DNA from: Clostridia bacterium
Lineage (GTDB): Bacteria; Bacillota; Clostridia; Christensenellales; Aristaeellaceae
Assembly: GCA_900759005.1 (NCBI GenBank)
Contig: CAAEUQ010000008.1
Location: 1 to 27,615 of the forward strand
Length of the DNA: 27,615 nt
Direction: 5' to 3'
Positions 6,392-13,391 of this stretch are shown one piece after another; position 1 is the first letter of the stretch, and the number at the start of each line of letters is the position of its first letter. The notes under the pieces are model-generated. The model worked only from the letters and a program-made list of their open reading frames with translations. It did not search any database and was not told the DNA's origin. The position numbers and the translations under genes are program-made.

Positions 6392-8560
6392 CTATTCGTC
6401 TGTCCGCGCGCTTTCGCGATAGGCGCTCGGCGTGCAGCCGTATTGCAGGCGGAATTTGCGGGTGAAATTCGATACGTCCATATAGCCGACCTCGGCAATG
6501 ATTTCCTTGATCGGGCGGTTTGTCCGGCGAAGCTCGGCGCAGACATATTCCATCTTCAAATGCGTTGCGTATTTGGCAAATGTCATGCCGGTGCTTTCGC
6601 GCAGCGCGGAAACGACGGCGCTTTCCGTGCTGTTAAACGCCGAAGCGACGCGGGCGGGCGAGAGCTCGGGATCGAGAATATGTTCGGAAACGTAAGCCGC
6701 GATTGCATTCTGGCGCACGCCGCATTTCTTTTCGCGCTCGGCGCGCACCTGTTCGGCGAGCCGGCGAATGAATTCGCGGAAGCGTTCGTCGCGCCTGCCG
6801 GCATAGAGCTGAATCATGGAATCGACGTCCCATTCGCACGCGAGGTCGCTCCCAAGCTCTTCGCGGAGCGTTCCCAAAATGGATTCCAGCATGAAAAGAT
6901 ACCATTCGTGCGAAACGCGATTGCCGAGCGTGACGTTCTGAAGCTTTTTCATCAGCGCGTCGAACGCGGAGACGGCGGCTTCCGAATCACCGGCGAGAAT
7001 GCTCTGGCAAACCCTGCGCTGTTCAGCAATCGGCATCAGGTCGTCAAAATGCGCGCCCGGCGCGTAGAGATGCGTTCCCGCCCCCGATTGCGAAGCGACC
7101 TGCGCCTGCATCAGCGATACCTGAACCATGTCCGGTTCATCCTGCGCAAGCCCCATGCCCACGGATTCGTATTCAATGCCCTCCGTTTTCAGAAAATACG
7201 CGCAGTTGCGCATCAGCATATCCGCGTCCAGCGGCTCATGGTTGATCAGAATGGCAGCCGCCGCGCCGCCGCAGACCGAGATCATCCAGAACGCGCATTC
7301 AAACTGCGGCATTTCCGAAGCGATATAGCCGTCGCGATATGCGTCCGGCATTTTCGCGCCGCGCGCATAGGCGACTGTGAACAGCGAATACGGGCGGGCA
7401 ATCTCGAAATCGCCGCTTAAATCGGTGATCGGCTGAACGTCCTCGGACGAACCGCGGAGAAGTCCGCGCAGCAGCTGCATCGTGTTGTGCTGGCGAATAT
7501 CGGAAACGAGCTGGCGATTCTGATTCAGCACGCGCTTCGTGTTCGTTTCGATGTAAGCGTAGGGATCGCGGAATTGCAGCGCGTTTTCCGCGGGAAACGG
7601 CAGCGCGAGAATGCGCTCGACGCCCTTATAGAAATACCGGTGCATCGCAAACGCCGCCGCCGCGGTGATCGCCAGAATGATCAGAACCGGCAAAAACGAG
7701 CGCATAATGGATTGATACGCGCTGCGATAGAGCGTGCTTTCGCGATAGGCGATCATGTGGTACATTCCGTCCACGCCGGATTTTACGCGCAAAAGCGCGT
7801 ATTTCTGCCCGTCGATGCTCGCGCGGGTGAGGTTTTCGGATTGCAGCATATCGAGCTGCGACTGGAGCCGGCTGGTCTGATAGCCGTCGCCCTTCTGGAC
7901 GAGGTAGGTCAGATACCGGTCGGAATAGCTGTAGACCGAATAGCCCCCCGGCACGTATTCGTCCAGTCTGCCGATTACCGCGTGAATCGGCAGCATGAAC
8001 ACCATCACGCGCTTCGGCGCGGGATCGAGGCGGGGGAGAACCTTTATATAAAACAGGTAGCGATTGCTTTCATCGTCATCGGGCGTTCTGCTGACGAGCG
8101 TATCGTCGACCTGCGTCTGGCAGAGCGTGGAATAGAACGCCATGCCGGTCAGATTGACGCCGTATTCCGTCTGTATCTGGCGTTCAAAATCGGCGTAGCT
8201 CATTTCGCCGCCGCCGGTGAAAATGCGATTGCTGGTCTTTTCGAAATAGAACACAGCGGAAATTTGCGGGTAATTCTTTTCGTAGGAGGAAATCTGCGCG
8301 GGAATATCGGATTTGGACATGCCGTCCTTGATTCGGTCGTCGAAATGCTCGGTGCACGCGTCCATGATTTCCATATAGATCAGGTAATTGTTCGTGAACT
8401 GGTGCATTCCGTACCTTACGGCGGAATCCTGCTGGCTTTTATAGGTGGAAAGGTTGTTTGCGCCGAGCATGACAATACAGACCAGCACCGGCAGAATGCT
8501 GATTGCGAGAAATGAAAACAGATGCGCGAGCTTCGTATCCTGAAATAAAGTTTTTTGCAT
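6392..8560 (-). CDS. AraC-family regulator with membrane-anchored extracellular sensor
   Basis: A 722-residue one-component sensor. A membrane helix at about residues 12-34, an extracellular region of roughly 250 residues and a second helix at about 286-307 form the sensor half. A cytoplasmic linker follows, and the last ~100 residues are an AraC DNA-binding domain with two helix-turn-helix units, the second recognisable as IKEIIAEVGYMDVSNFTRKF ending GCTPSAYRE. This layout (YesN-like, membrane-anchored) is common next to LplB/YtcP importers and usually senses a sugar or its bound binding protein. It has its own promoter and terminator and lies just upstream of the operon it probably activates. 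The start has only a distant GGGAG; the ATG fits the first helix. Confidence 0.9.
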   Translation of the reverse strand: MQKTLFQDTKLAHLFSFLAISILPVLVCIVMLGANNLSTYKSQQDSAVRYGMHQFTNNYLIYMEIMDACTEHFDDRIKDGMSKSDIPAQISSYEKNYPQISAVFYFEKTSNRIFTGGGEMSYADFERQIQTEYGVNLTGMAFYSTLCQTQVDDTLVSRTPDDDESNRYLFYIKVLPRLDPAPKRVMVFMLPIHAVIGRLDEYVPGGYSVYSYSDRYLTYLVQKGDGYQTSRLQSQLDMLQSENLTRASIDGQKYALLRVKSGVDGMYHMIAYRESTLYRSAYQSIMRSFLPVLIILAITAAAAFAMHRYFYKGVERILALPFPAENALQFRDPYAYIETNTKRVLNQNRQLVSDIRQHNTMQLLRGLLRGSSEDVQPITDLSGDFEIARPYSLFTVAYARGAKMPDAYRDGYIASEMPQFECAFWMISVCGGAAAAILINHEPLDADMLMRNCAYFLKTEGIEYESVGMGLAQDEPDMVQVSLMQAQVASQSGAGTHLYAPGAHFDDLMPIAEQRRVCQSILAGDSEAAVSAFDALMKKLQNVTLGNRVSHEWYLFMLESILGTLREELGSDLACEWDVDSMIQLYAGRRDERFREFIRRLAEQVRAEREKKCGVRQNAIAAYVSEHILDPELSPARVASAFNSTESAVVSALRESTGMTFAKYATHLKMEYVCAELRRTNRPIKEIIAEVGYMDVSNFTRKFRLQYGCTPSAYRESARTDE

Positions 8561-8598
8561 GACTGCGCATCCGCTCCCTTTGCTTTCCTTGTGAAACC

Positions 8599-8607
8599 AT
8601 TATAGCA
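8599..8607 (-). promoter_or_regulatory. Extended -10 promoter of the AraC regulator gene
   Basis: On the minus strand TGC precedes a perfect TATAAT (8599-8604), a TGN extended -10. The -35 position holds only TTTATT, a weak match. It lies about 38 bases before the regulator start codon. Confidence 0.6.
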
Positions 8608-8620
8608 TGAATTTTGCGCA

Positions 8621-8649
8621 AAATAAAGCTCCCGCCGATTTGACGGGAG
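8621..8649 (-). terminator. Terminator of the feo operon's last gene
   Basis: A 6-bp stem CTCCCG/CGGGAG (8629-8634 with 8644-8649), followed on the minus strand by CTTTATTTT. It lies 5 bases after the stop of the DtxR-like gene and so ends the leftward iron transcript. Confidence 0.7.
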
Positions 8650-8654
8650 AAAAT

Positions 8655-9017
8655 TTATCGATTGATGAGTTTGTTCAGGCTTTCTTCGTTCAGCTCGCTC
8701 ATCAGAACGAGCGCCGCCTTTGCGCTTTCCGCGGGAGAAAGCCCATAGGAATCGGAAAAGAGGAGAATCAGATCGTCGCGCGTGCGCTCCATGGTTTGCG
8801 CGAGCTTTGCGCCCGCATCCGTGAGCGAAATATCGCCGTAGGGCGCTTTCTGAATCAGCCCCTTTTCGTTCAGAACCTCCAGCGCGCGATGCACAGTCGG
8901 GCGCTTGACGCCCAGCAGGTATGCTACGTCCTTGCTCAGGATCGTTTCGTACACCTCCGACAGCGCCAGAACTGCCAGCAGGCAGCGAATCAGCGATGGG
9001 GACATTGCTCGTTTCAT
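8655..9017 (-). CDS. DtxR/MntR-like winged-helix protein lacking metal ligands
   Basis: A 120-residue protein with a winged helix (LSKDVAYLLGVKRPTVHRAL, then GLIQKAPYGDISLTDAG) and a C-terminal helical region like that of small DtxR-family repressors. Aligned by eye to the intact relative at 13707-14081, every expected metal ligand is replaced: Asp9/Glu12 by Arg/Leu, His78 by Thr, and the Cys-x-x-Glu-His set by Leu, Met and Ser. It is the last gene of the feo operon, so a role in iron control is likely, but it should not sense metal in the usual way. AAAGG directly abuts the first ATG; a second ATG at 9003-9005 is 12 bases further and could be the true start. A MarR-type call is an alternative. 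Confidence 0.65.
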   Translation of the reverse strand: MKRAMSPSLIRCLLAVLALSEVYETILSKDVAYLLGVKRPTVHRALEVLNEKGLIQKAPYGDISLTDAGAKLAQTMERTRDDLILLFSDSYGLSPAESAKAALVLMSELNEESLNKLINR

Positions 9018-9023
9018 CCTTTC

Positions 9024-9056
9024 AAAAAAGGGGATACGAGCGGTACCCGTATCCCC
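9024..9056 (-). terminator. Terminator or attenuator inside the feo operon
   Basis: A 9-bp stem GGGGATACG/CGTATCCCC (9030-9038 with 9048-9056) followed on the minus strand by TTTTTT (9024-9029). It lies after the Cys-rich gene, yet its U-tract is only seven bases from the start of the next gene and runs into that gene's AAAGG. Expression of the downstream regulator must therefore come from read-through unless a promoter lies within upstream coding DNA. Confidence 0.85.
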
Positions 9057-9066
9057 CGAACGGATT

Positions 9067-9204
9067 TTAGTGGCAGCCCTTGCAGCGTTCGCAATCGCCG
9101 CCGCAGGAGCAGCTCGATTTACCGCTCTTCTTGTCCTTGATCATCTTATAAAGGATCAGACCGACGGTGATGACCAGAACGCCGCCAACGATTGCAGTTG
9201 CCAT
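9067..9204 (-). CDS. FeoB-associated Cys-rich membrane protein
   Basis: A 45-residue protein: one membrane helix (IVGGVLVITVGLILYKMI, about residues 5-22), a basic stretch, then a Cys-rich tail with five cysteines (SCSCGGDCERCKGCH). This matches the small FeoB-associated proteins of Clostridia, thought to help FeoB in place of the enterobacterial FeoC. The feoB stop and this start are separated by a single base (TGATATG), indicating translational coupling. The tail could bind Fe(II) or an iron-sulfur cluster; that is inference. Confidence 0.88.
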   Translation of the reverse strand: MATAIVGGVLVITVGLILYKMIKDKKSGKSSCSCGGDCERCKGCH

Positions 9205-9205
9205 A

Positions 9206-11608
9206 TCAGACCCTCACTTTCTGATCGAGGTGTTCCTCGTTATAGGGATTCTTGCGGAAAAGCAGGTAGAGCATCACTGCCAGAACCACGATTGCGGCAG
9301 CCGTCGCAGCGGTGAAGCCGCAGCCCATGAACAGCAGACCCAGCTGGTACACAACCAGTGCCACGCAGTAAGCGAACACACACTGATAGCCGATTGCGAA
9401 CCAGGTCCACTTCGCGTTGTTCATCTCGCGCTTGATCGCGCCCATCGCCGCGAAGCACGGCGCGCACAGGAGGTTAAAGAGCATGAATGCAAATGCTGCG
9501 AGCTTGCCGTGACCGTTGCTGCTTTCATTAAAGCCCTGCGCGATCGGGGAAAGCCCCGCTTCGATCTGCGCTTCGTCGCCTTCCTCCAGCAGCGTTGCGG
9601 TATCCATGTCGTCGGTATCGGTGCTGTACAGCACGCCGAATACGTTCACGACCTCTTCCTTTGCAACCAGACCCATGACGGTCGCAACGGTCGGCTTCCA
9701 GTCGCCATAGCCAAGGGGCTTGAAGATCGGAGCTGCGAAGCTGCCGACGCGGCCCAGCATGGAATCGTCCATATCGTCTACAGCGCCGAATACCATCTTG
9801 CCGGTGGTTTCCTCGGCAGGAGCGGCTTCATCAGCGGGCGCAGCTTCCTCAGCGGGAGCGGCCGTCTCGTCGGGCGCGACGGTTTCCGCCGCAGCGGGTT
9901 CGTTGTCGGAGGGCTCAGCCGTGGCGGTTTCCGCCTGCCAGCCGTAGTTGGAGGTCAGCCAGATGATGATGGAGGACAGCAGGATAACGGTGCCGGCGCG
10001 CTTGATGAAGCTCCAGCCGCGCTCCCACATGGAATGGAATACGTTCGTCCATGCCGGCGCATGGTAGCTCGGAAGCTCCATGACGAACGGTGCGGGATCG
10101 CCCGCGAACATCTTCGTCTTCTTCAGAACGATGCCGCTGAAGATAACCGCCGCAACGCCGATGAAGTAAGCCGCCGTCGCAACCCAGCCCGCATTGTGGA
10201 ACAGCGCGCCGGCAATCAGCGCGATGATCGGCATCTTTGCGCCGCAGGGAATGAACGTGGTGGTCATGATGGTCATCTTGCGGTCGCGGTCGTTTTCAAT
10301 CGTACGGGACGCCATGACGCCCGGAACGCCGCAGCCGGAGGAGATCAGCATCGGGATGAAGGATTTGCCGGACAGGCCCAGCTTGCGGAAAATACGGTCC
10401 ATGATGAACGCGACGCGCGCCATGTAACCGACGTCTTCGAGGATTGCCAGCATGAAAAACAGTACCAGCATCTGCGGAACGAAGCCAAGCACCGCGCCGA
10501 CGCCGCCGATGATGCCGTCGCCGATCAGACCGACGAGCCATTCAGCGCAGCCGACGTTGGTCAGCCAGTTCTTCGCAGGCTCCTGAATCCATGCCGCGAC
10601 AAACGTGTCGTTTGTAAAGTCGGTAACGATTGAACCGATGGTCGTGACCGAAATGTAATAGACCACAAACATCACGGCGACGAAGATCGGCAGCGCGAGA
10701 ATGCGGTTGGTCACGATGCGGTCGATCTTATCGGATACGGTCAGAGCGCCCTTCTTGCGGCCCTTCCTGACGCAGGTGTCCATCAGCTTTGCGATGTAGG
10801 CGTAGCGCTGATTGGTGATGATCGATTCGGAGTCGTCGTCCATTTCCTTTTCGCAGCCGACGATGATCTCTTCGATCGCCTTCCTGATGTCCGCCGGGAG
10901 ATTCAGCTCGGCGACCGCCTTTTCATCGCGCTCGAACAGCTTGATCGCGTACCAGCGGGAGAGGTTTTCCGCGACGATGCCGCCCTGATGAACGCTGCCG
11001 TCCGCATGATGATGATGCGTTTCTTCCTGACCGTCGCGATGGGTGATCAGGTCTTCGATGTGCGCAAGCGCGTGTTCAACGCTGCCCTGAAATACATGAG
11101 GCGGCGTGTGAACGCCTTCCTTCTTTGCCATCTTTGCAGCCAGCTTCGCCGCTTCCACGGAGCCTTCGCCCTTCAGCGCGCTCGTCTCGACCACTTCGCA
11201 GCCCAGCGCCGCGCCCAGCTTCTTCAGATCGATCTTGTCGCCGTTTTTGCGGGTAACGTCGATCATGTTCAGCGCGATGACCATCGGAATACCCAGCTCG
11301 CTCAGCTGCGTGGTCAGATACAGGTTGCGCTCGATGTTCGTTGCGTCCACGATGTTCAGAATCGCGTCCGGCTTGTCCTTGACCAGATAGCTGCGCGCCA
11401 CGACTTCTTCCAGCGTGTACGGAGACAGGCTGTAAATGCCCGGAAGGTCCTGAATGATAACGTCCTTTTCGCCCTTCAGATGACCTTCCTTCTTTTCGAC
11501 GGTAACGCCCGGCCAGTTGCCGACGTACTGGTTCGATCCGGTCAGGTCATTGAACATTGTGGTTTTGCCACAGTTCGGGTTGCCTGCCAGCGCAATCTTG
11601 ATTGCCAT
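9206..11608 (-). CDS. feoB: Ferrous iron transporter FeoB with an extra Ala/Pro/Glu loop
   Basis: GTP-dependent Fe(II) uptake permease of 800 residues. The G domain shows G1 GNPNCGKT (9-16), G3 DLPG (54-57), G4 NMID (114-117) and G5 SALKG (143-147). A helical spacer follows, containing a His-rich stretch HHHHADGSVH at 198-207. The membrane domain carries the first gate motif SSGCGVPG and FIPCGAKMPI, and the second gate region near GLVAKEEVV. Between these, at about residues 556-602, is an acidic Ala/Pro/Glu low-complexity insert made of repeated APAEEA/APADEA units. The start is 9 bases after GGAGGGG, 33 bases behind the second feoA. Iron-repressed expression is expected from the operator-like repeats upstream of the operon. 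Confidence 0.97.
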   Translation of the reverse strand: MAIKIALAGNPNCGKTTMFNDLTGSNQYVGNWPGVTVEKKEGHLKGEKDVIIQDLPGIYSLSPYTLEEVVARSYLVKDKPDAILNIVDATNIERNLYLTTQLSELGIPMVIALNMIDVTRKNGDKIDLKKLGAALGCEVVETSALKGEGSVEAAKLAAKMAKKEGVHTPPHVFQGSVEHALAHIEDLITHRDGQEETHHHHADGSVHQGGIVAENLSRWYAIKLFERDEKAVAELNLPADIRKAIEEIIVGCEKEMDDDSESIITNQRYAYIAKLMDTCVRKGRKKGALTVSDKIDRIVTNRILALPIFVAVMFVVYYISVTTIGSIVTDFTNDTFVAAWIQEPAKNWLTNVGCAEWLVGLIGDGIIGGVGAVLGFVPQMLVLFFMLAILEDVGYMARVAFIMDRIFRKLGLSGKSFIPMLISSGCGVPGVMASRTIENDRDRKMTIMTTTFIPCGAKMPIIALIAGALFHNAGWVATAAYFIGVAAVIFSGIVLKKTKMFAGDPAPFVMELPSYHAPAWTNVFHSMWERGWSFIKRAGTVILLSSIIIWLTSNYGWQAETATAEPSDNEPAAAETVAPDETAAPAEEAAPADEAAPAEETTGKMVFGAVDDMDDSMLGRVGSFAAPIFKPLGYGDWKPTVATVMGLVAKEEVVNVFGVLYSTDTDDMDTATLLEEGDEAQIEAGLSPIAQGFNESSNGHGKLAAFAFMLFNLLCAPCFAAMGAIKREMNNAKWTWFAIGYQCVFAYCVALVVYQLGLLFMGCGFTAATAAAIVVLAVMLYLLFRKNPYNEEHLDQKVRV

Positions 11609-11641
11609 TTGATTTGTCCCCTCCTCAAGTATTCATCAAAA

Positions 11642-11863
11642 TCAGCGTACTTCGATGTTCTCCGCGTCGCCTTTGCGAACGCTCAGCTCATAGCCGCGCA
11701 CGGTCAGCTCCATCGGGTCGCCCAGCGGCGCGACCTTGCGGACGTACACCTCCGTGCCCTTCGTCAGTCCCATGTCCATGATGCGGCGCTTGAGCGCGCC
11801 CTCGCCATGCAGCTTTTCGATCACCGCGTGCTCTCCGACCTTGACATCTCTCAGCGTCTTCAT
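11642..11863 (-). CDS. feoA: FeoA-domain protein (second copy)
   Basis: A 73-residue SH3-like FeoA-domain protein, the cytoplasmic partner that modulates FeoB. Typical features are LRDVKVGEHAVIEKL at the start, RRIMDMGLTKGTEVYV in the centre and a final strand VRGYELSVRKGDAENIEV. It sits between the first feoA (20 bases away) and feoB (33 bases). The two FeoA proteins differ clearly, so they are not a recent duplication. Confidence 0.93.
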   Translation of the reverse strand: MKTLRDVKVGEHAVIEKLHGEGALKRRIMDMGLTKGTEVYVRKVAPLGDPMELTVRGYELSVRKGDAENIEVR

Positions 11864-11883
11864 TCGTCCCTCTCCCTTCTCAT

Positions 11884-12093
11884 TCAGACCATGATGCGCA
11901 TTGCCATCGTCTTATCCAGCGCGATCCGCGCGCCCTTGATCGCGAGAATCAGGTTTCCGCCCATCTCGCTCACGATCTGCACTTCTTCGCCGACAACGAA
12001 ACCCAGTTCCGCCAAATGCTGGCGAACTTCGTCGCGGCCGCTGATCCTTTTGATAATGTTCACGTCTCCTACCTGAGCCATCGCCAGCGGCAT
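11884..12093 (-). CDS. feoA: FeoA-domain protein (first copy, operon leader)
   Basis: A 69-residue FeoA-domain protein: AQVGDVNIIKRISGRDEVRQ, then LAELGFVVGEEVQIV and the last strand ILAIKGARIALDKTMAMRI. First gene of the feo run. GGAGG lies ten bases before the chosen ATG; a second in-frame ATG four codons in is possible. The promoter and several inverted repeats lie within 115 bases upstream. Its probable role is a regulatory partner of FeoB. Confidence 0.92.
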   Translation of the reverse strand: MPLAMAQVGDVNIIKRISGRDEVRQHLAELGFVVGEEVQIVSEMGGNLILAIKGARIALDKTMAMRIMV

Positions 12094-12109
12094 TTTGCAT
12101 CCACCTCCG

Positions 12110-12125
12110 ATTAGATTTGCCTAAC
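12110..12125. promoter_or_regulatory. GTTAG-N6-CTAAC-like site A
   Basis: ATTAG-ATTTGC-CTAAC, one mismatch to a 5-6-5 inverted repeat, in the 5' leader of the feo transcript just ahead of the feoA ribosome-binding site. Confidence 0.55.
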
Positions 12126-12142
12126 CATCGCGGTAAAATAAC

Positions 12143-12160
12143 GGTTAGCGTCAACTAACC
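12143..12160. promoter_or_regulatory. GTTAG-N6-CTAAC site B (perfect)
   Basis: GGTTAG-CGTCAA-CTAACC is a perfect 6-6-6 inverted repeat. It lies about 10-28 bases downstream of the predicted feo transcription start, a repression position. The half-sites resemble those of the DtxR box (GGTTAG/CTAACC), but the spacing is wider. Confidence 0.7.
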
Positions 12161-12177
12161 TCTTTCAACCGTCACAT

Positions 12178-12206
12178 AGTTTATCATCTCTAACTGAATC
12201 TATCAA
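12178..12206 (-). promoter_or_regulatory. Promoter of the feo operon, with site C on its -10
   Basis: Minus strand: TTGATA (12201-12206), 17 bases, TAAACT (12178-12183). A weaker repeat, GTTTA-N6-CTAAC (12179-12194), covers the -10 box and part of the spacer with the same 5-6-5 geometry as the other sites. Confidence 0.65.
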
Positions 12207-12227
12207 TACGGTAATTCGAAATTTTTT

Positions 12228-12243
12228 GTTAAATGTGTCTAAC
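12228..12243. promoter_or_regulatory. GTTAG-N6-CTAAC-like site D
   Basis: GTTAA-ATGTGT-CTAAC, one mismatch; extended by one further complementary pair (T...A) to 18 bp. It lies between the two divergent promoters. Confidence 0.6.
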
Positions 12244-12278
12244 ATCAGATTTGCGCACGGATTTAACATTCAAACGGG

Positions 12279-12307
12279 TTGACAAAGCCCATTGCGTCTG
12301 GTATGAT
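12279..12307 (+). promoter_or_regulatory. Sigma-A promoter of the DUF3793-flavodoxin operon
   Basis: Perfect TTGACA (12279-12284), 17-base spacer, TATGAT (12302-12307). Transcription should start near 12314, inside or next to site E. Confidence 0.9.
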
Positions 12308-12314
12308 AACGGCA

Positions 12315-12330
12315 GTTAGAGACGCTTAAC
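12315..12330. promoter_or_regulatory. GTTAG-N6-CTAAC-like site E at the transcription start
   Basis: GTTAG-AGACGC-TTAAC, one mismatch, at about +1 to +17 of the rightward transcript, where a bound repressor would block initiation. Confidence 0.6.
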
Positions 12331-12354
12331 ACCGGCGGGCAACCGGTGATTTTT
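12330..12354 (+). terminator. Terminator-like hairpin in the DUF3793 leader (possible attenuator)
   Basis: A 6-bp stem CACCGG/CCGGTG (12330-12335 with 12343-12348) with a 7-base loop, followed directly by ATTTTT. It lies only 16 bases into the predicted transcript and 43 bases ahead of the start codon, so it could end transcription early. Promoter escape is marginal at this distance, so its activity is uncertain. Confidence 0.5.
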
Positions 12355-12364
12355 CAGGGAACTG

Positions 12365-12380
12365 GTTTGATGTATCTAAC
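12365..12380. promoter_or_regulatory. GTTAG-N6-CTAAC-like site F next to the ribosome-binding site
   Basis: GTTTG-ATGTAT-CTAAC, one mismatch, immediately before TAAAGGAGGA of the DUF3793 gene. Confidence 0.5.
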
Positions 12381-12396
12381 TAAAGGAGGACGCGCC

Positions 12397-12942
12397 ATGT
12401 CGCATTCATTTGAAGAAGCGATTATCCGCCATTGCGCGGCGACGCTCGCAGGACACAAATGCGGAAGCCTGTTCTGCTGCGCCGCGTGCACGGAAGAGGA
12501 CGTCGAATCGGCAAATGCGGCGATGAACTTAAAGGGCGTGCGCGCCGTTTCATTAAGAACCTGCGGGCGGGGCACGCTGGTGTATGTGTACCGGCAGGCG
12601 GCGCTGAATGAAAAGATCGCGGATGAAAACGTAAAAGCGTTTCTATCTGAAAGGGGCTATGATTGCGCAGGCGCCGAAGCGTGCATCGAACGCCTGCGGT
12701 CGCGAATCGAAATGGATTCGTTTCCGCACGAGATCGGCGTGTTCCTGGATTACCCGCTGGACGATGTGATCGCCTTCATCATGAATAAAGGCGAGAATTG
12801 CCCGCTGACCGGCTGCTGGAAGGCGTACACGGACGAGGCGGGCGCGCGGAAGACTTTCGCGCTGTATCGCAAATGCCGGGATGTGTATTTGAGATGCTTT
12901 GCGCAGGGAATCGGTGTTGCGCGGCTGACGGTTGCCGCTTGA
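12397..12942 (+). CDS. DUF3793 family protein
   Basis: A 181-residue protein of the clostridial DUF3793 family, whose function is not established. The signature is FPHEIGVFLDYPLDDVIAFI from about residue 108, followed by NKGENCPLTGCWKAYTD and YRKCRDVY. An N-terminal Cys-rich stretch (CGSLFCCAACTEED, about 22-35) and further cysteines could hold a metal or cluster, which is my inference. A longer frame begins at 12346, but AAAGGAGGA six bases before 12397 sets the start. The flavodoxin gene follows 28 bases on, so the two are co-transcribed. The arrangement opposite feoAB and the shared repeats suggest an iron-limitation response. Confidence 0.9.
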   Translation: MSHSFEEAIIRHCAATLAGHKCGSLFCCAACTEEDVESANAAMNLKGVRAVSLRTCGRGTLVYVYRQAALNEKIADENVKAFLSERGYDCAGAEACIERLRSRIEMDSFPHEIGVFLDYPLDDVIAFIMNKGENCPLTGCWKAYTDEAGARKTFALYRKCRDVYLRCFAQGIGVARLTVAA

Positions 12943-12970
12943 CATACAAATTGAATCGGAGGCTATGAAT

Positions 12971-13372
12971 ATGAAGAAAGCAGTAGTTTACTATAGCGGA
13001 ACGGGCAATACGCAGGCGATGGCGGAGAAGATTGCCGCCGCGTCAGGCGCGGAGCTGATCACCTTTGATGAATTCGTTCCCGCAAAGACCGCGGAATACG
13101 ACGTTCTCGCGCTGGGCTGCCCGGCGATGGGCGCGGAGGTGCTGGAGGAGGAAATCGTTCAGCCCGCGTTCGACGAGATGAAGCCGCTTTTGAAGGGTAA
13201 GCGCGTGGCGCTGTTCGGCTCCTACGGCTGGGGCGACGGCGAATGGATGCGCAGCTGGGAAGACGATTGCCGCGCGGCGGGCGCAGAGCTGATCTGCGAC
13301 AGCGTGATCTGTCAGGAAATGCCCGACGACGACGCGCTTCAGGCGTGCGAGAACCTCGCGAAGGCGATGTAA
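12971..13372 (+). CDS. Flavodoxin
   Basis: A small FMN electron carrier of 133 residues, near the usual size of short-chain flavodoxins. The N-terminal strand and phosphate loop are KKAVVYYSGTGNTQAMAEKI; later flavodoxin elements are LALGCPAMGAEVLEEE and VALFGSYGWGDGEWM. Two ATGs are possible; GGAGG lies eight bases before 12971 but only two before 12965, so 12971 is chosen. Flavodoxin commonly replaces ferredoxin when iron is scarce, which fits its place opposite the feo operon under shared repeats. Confidence 0.94.
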   Translation: MKKAVVYYSGTGNTQAMAEKIAAASGAELITFDEFVPAKTAEYDVLALGCPAMGAEVLEEEIVQPAFDEMKPLLKGKRVALFGSYGWGDGEWMRSWEDDCRAAGAELICDSVICQEMPDDDALQACENLAKAM

Positions 13373-13391
13373 AGGCGTGCGTCCGGTCAAT

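Noticed and set aside
12241..12270. A seventh GTTAG-N6-CTAAC site at TTAAC near 12263
   Set aside because: The left half expected six bases upstream is TGCGC, no match.
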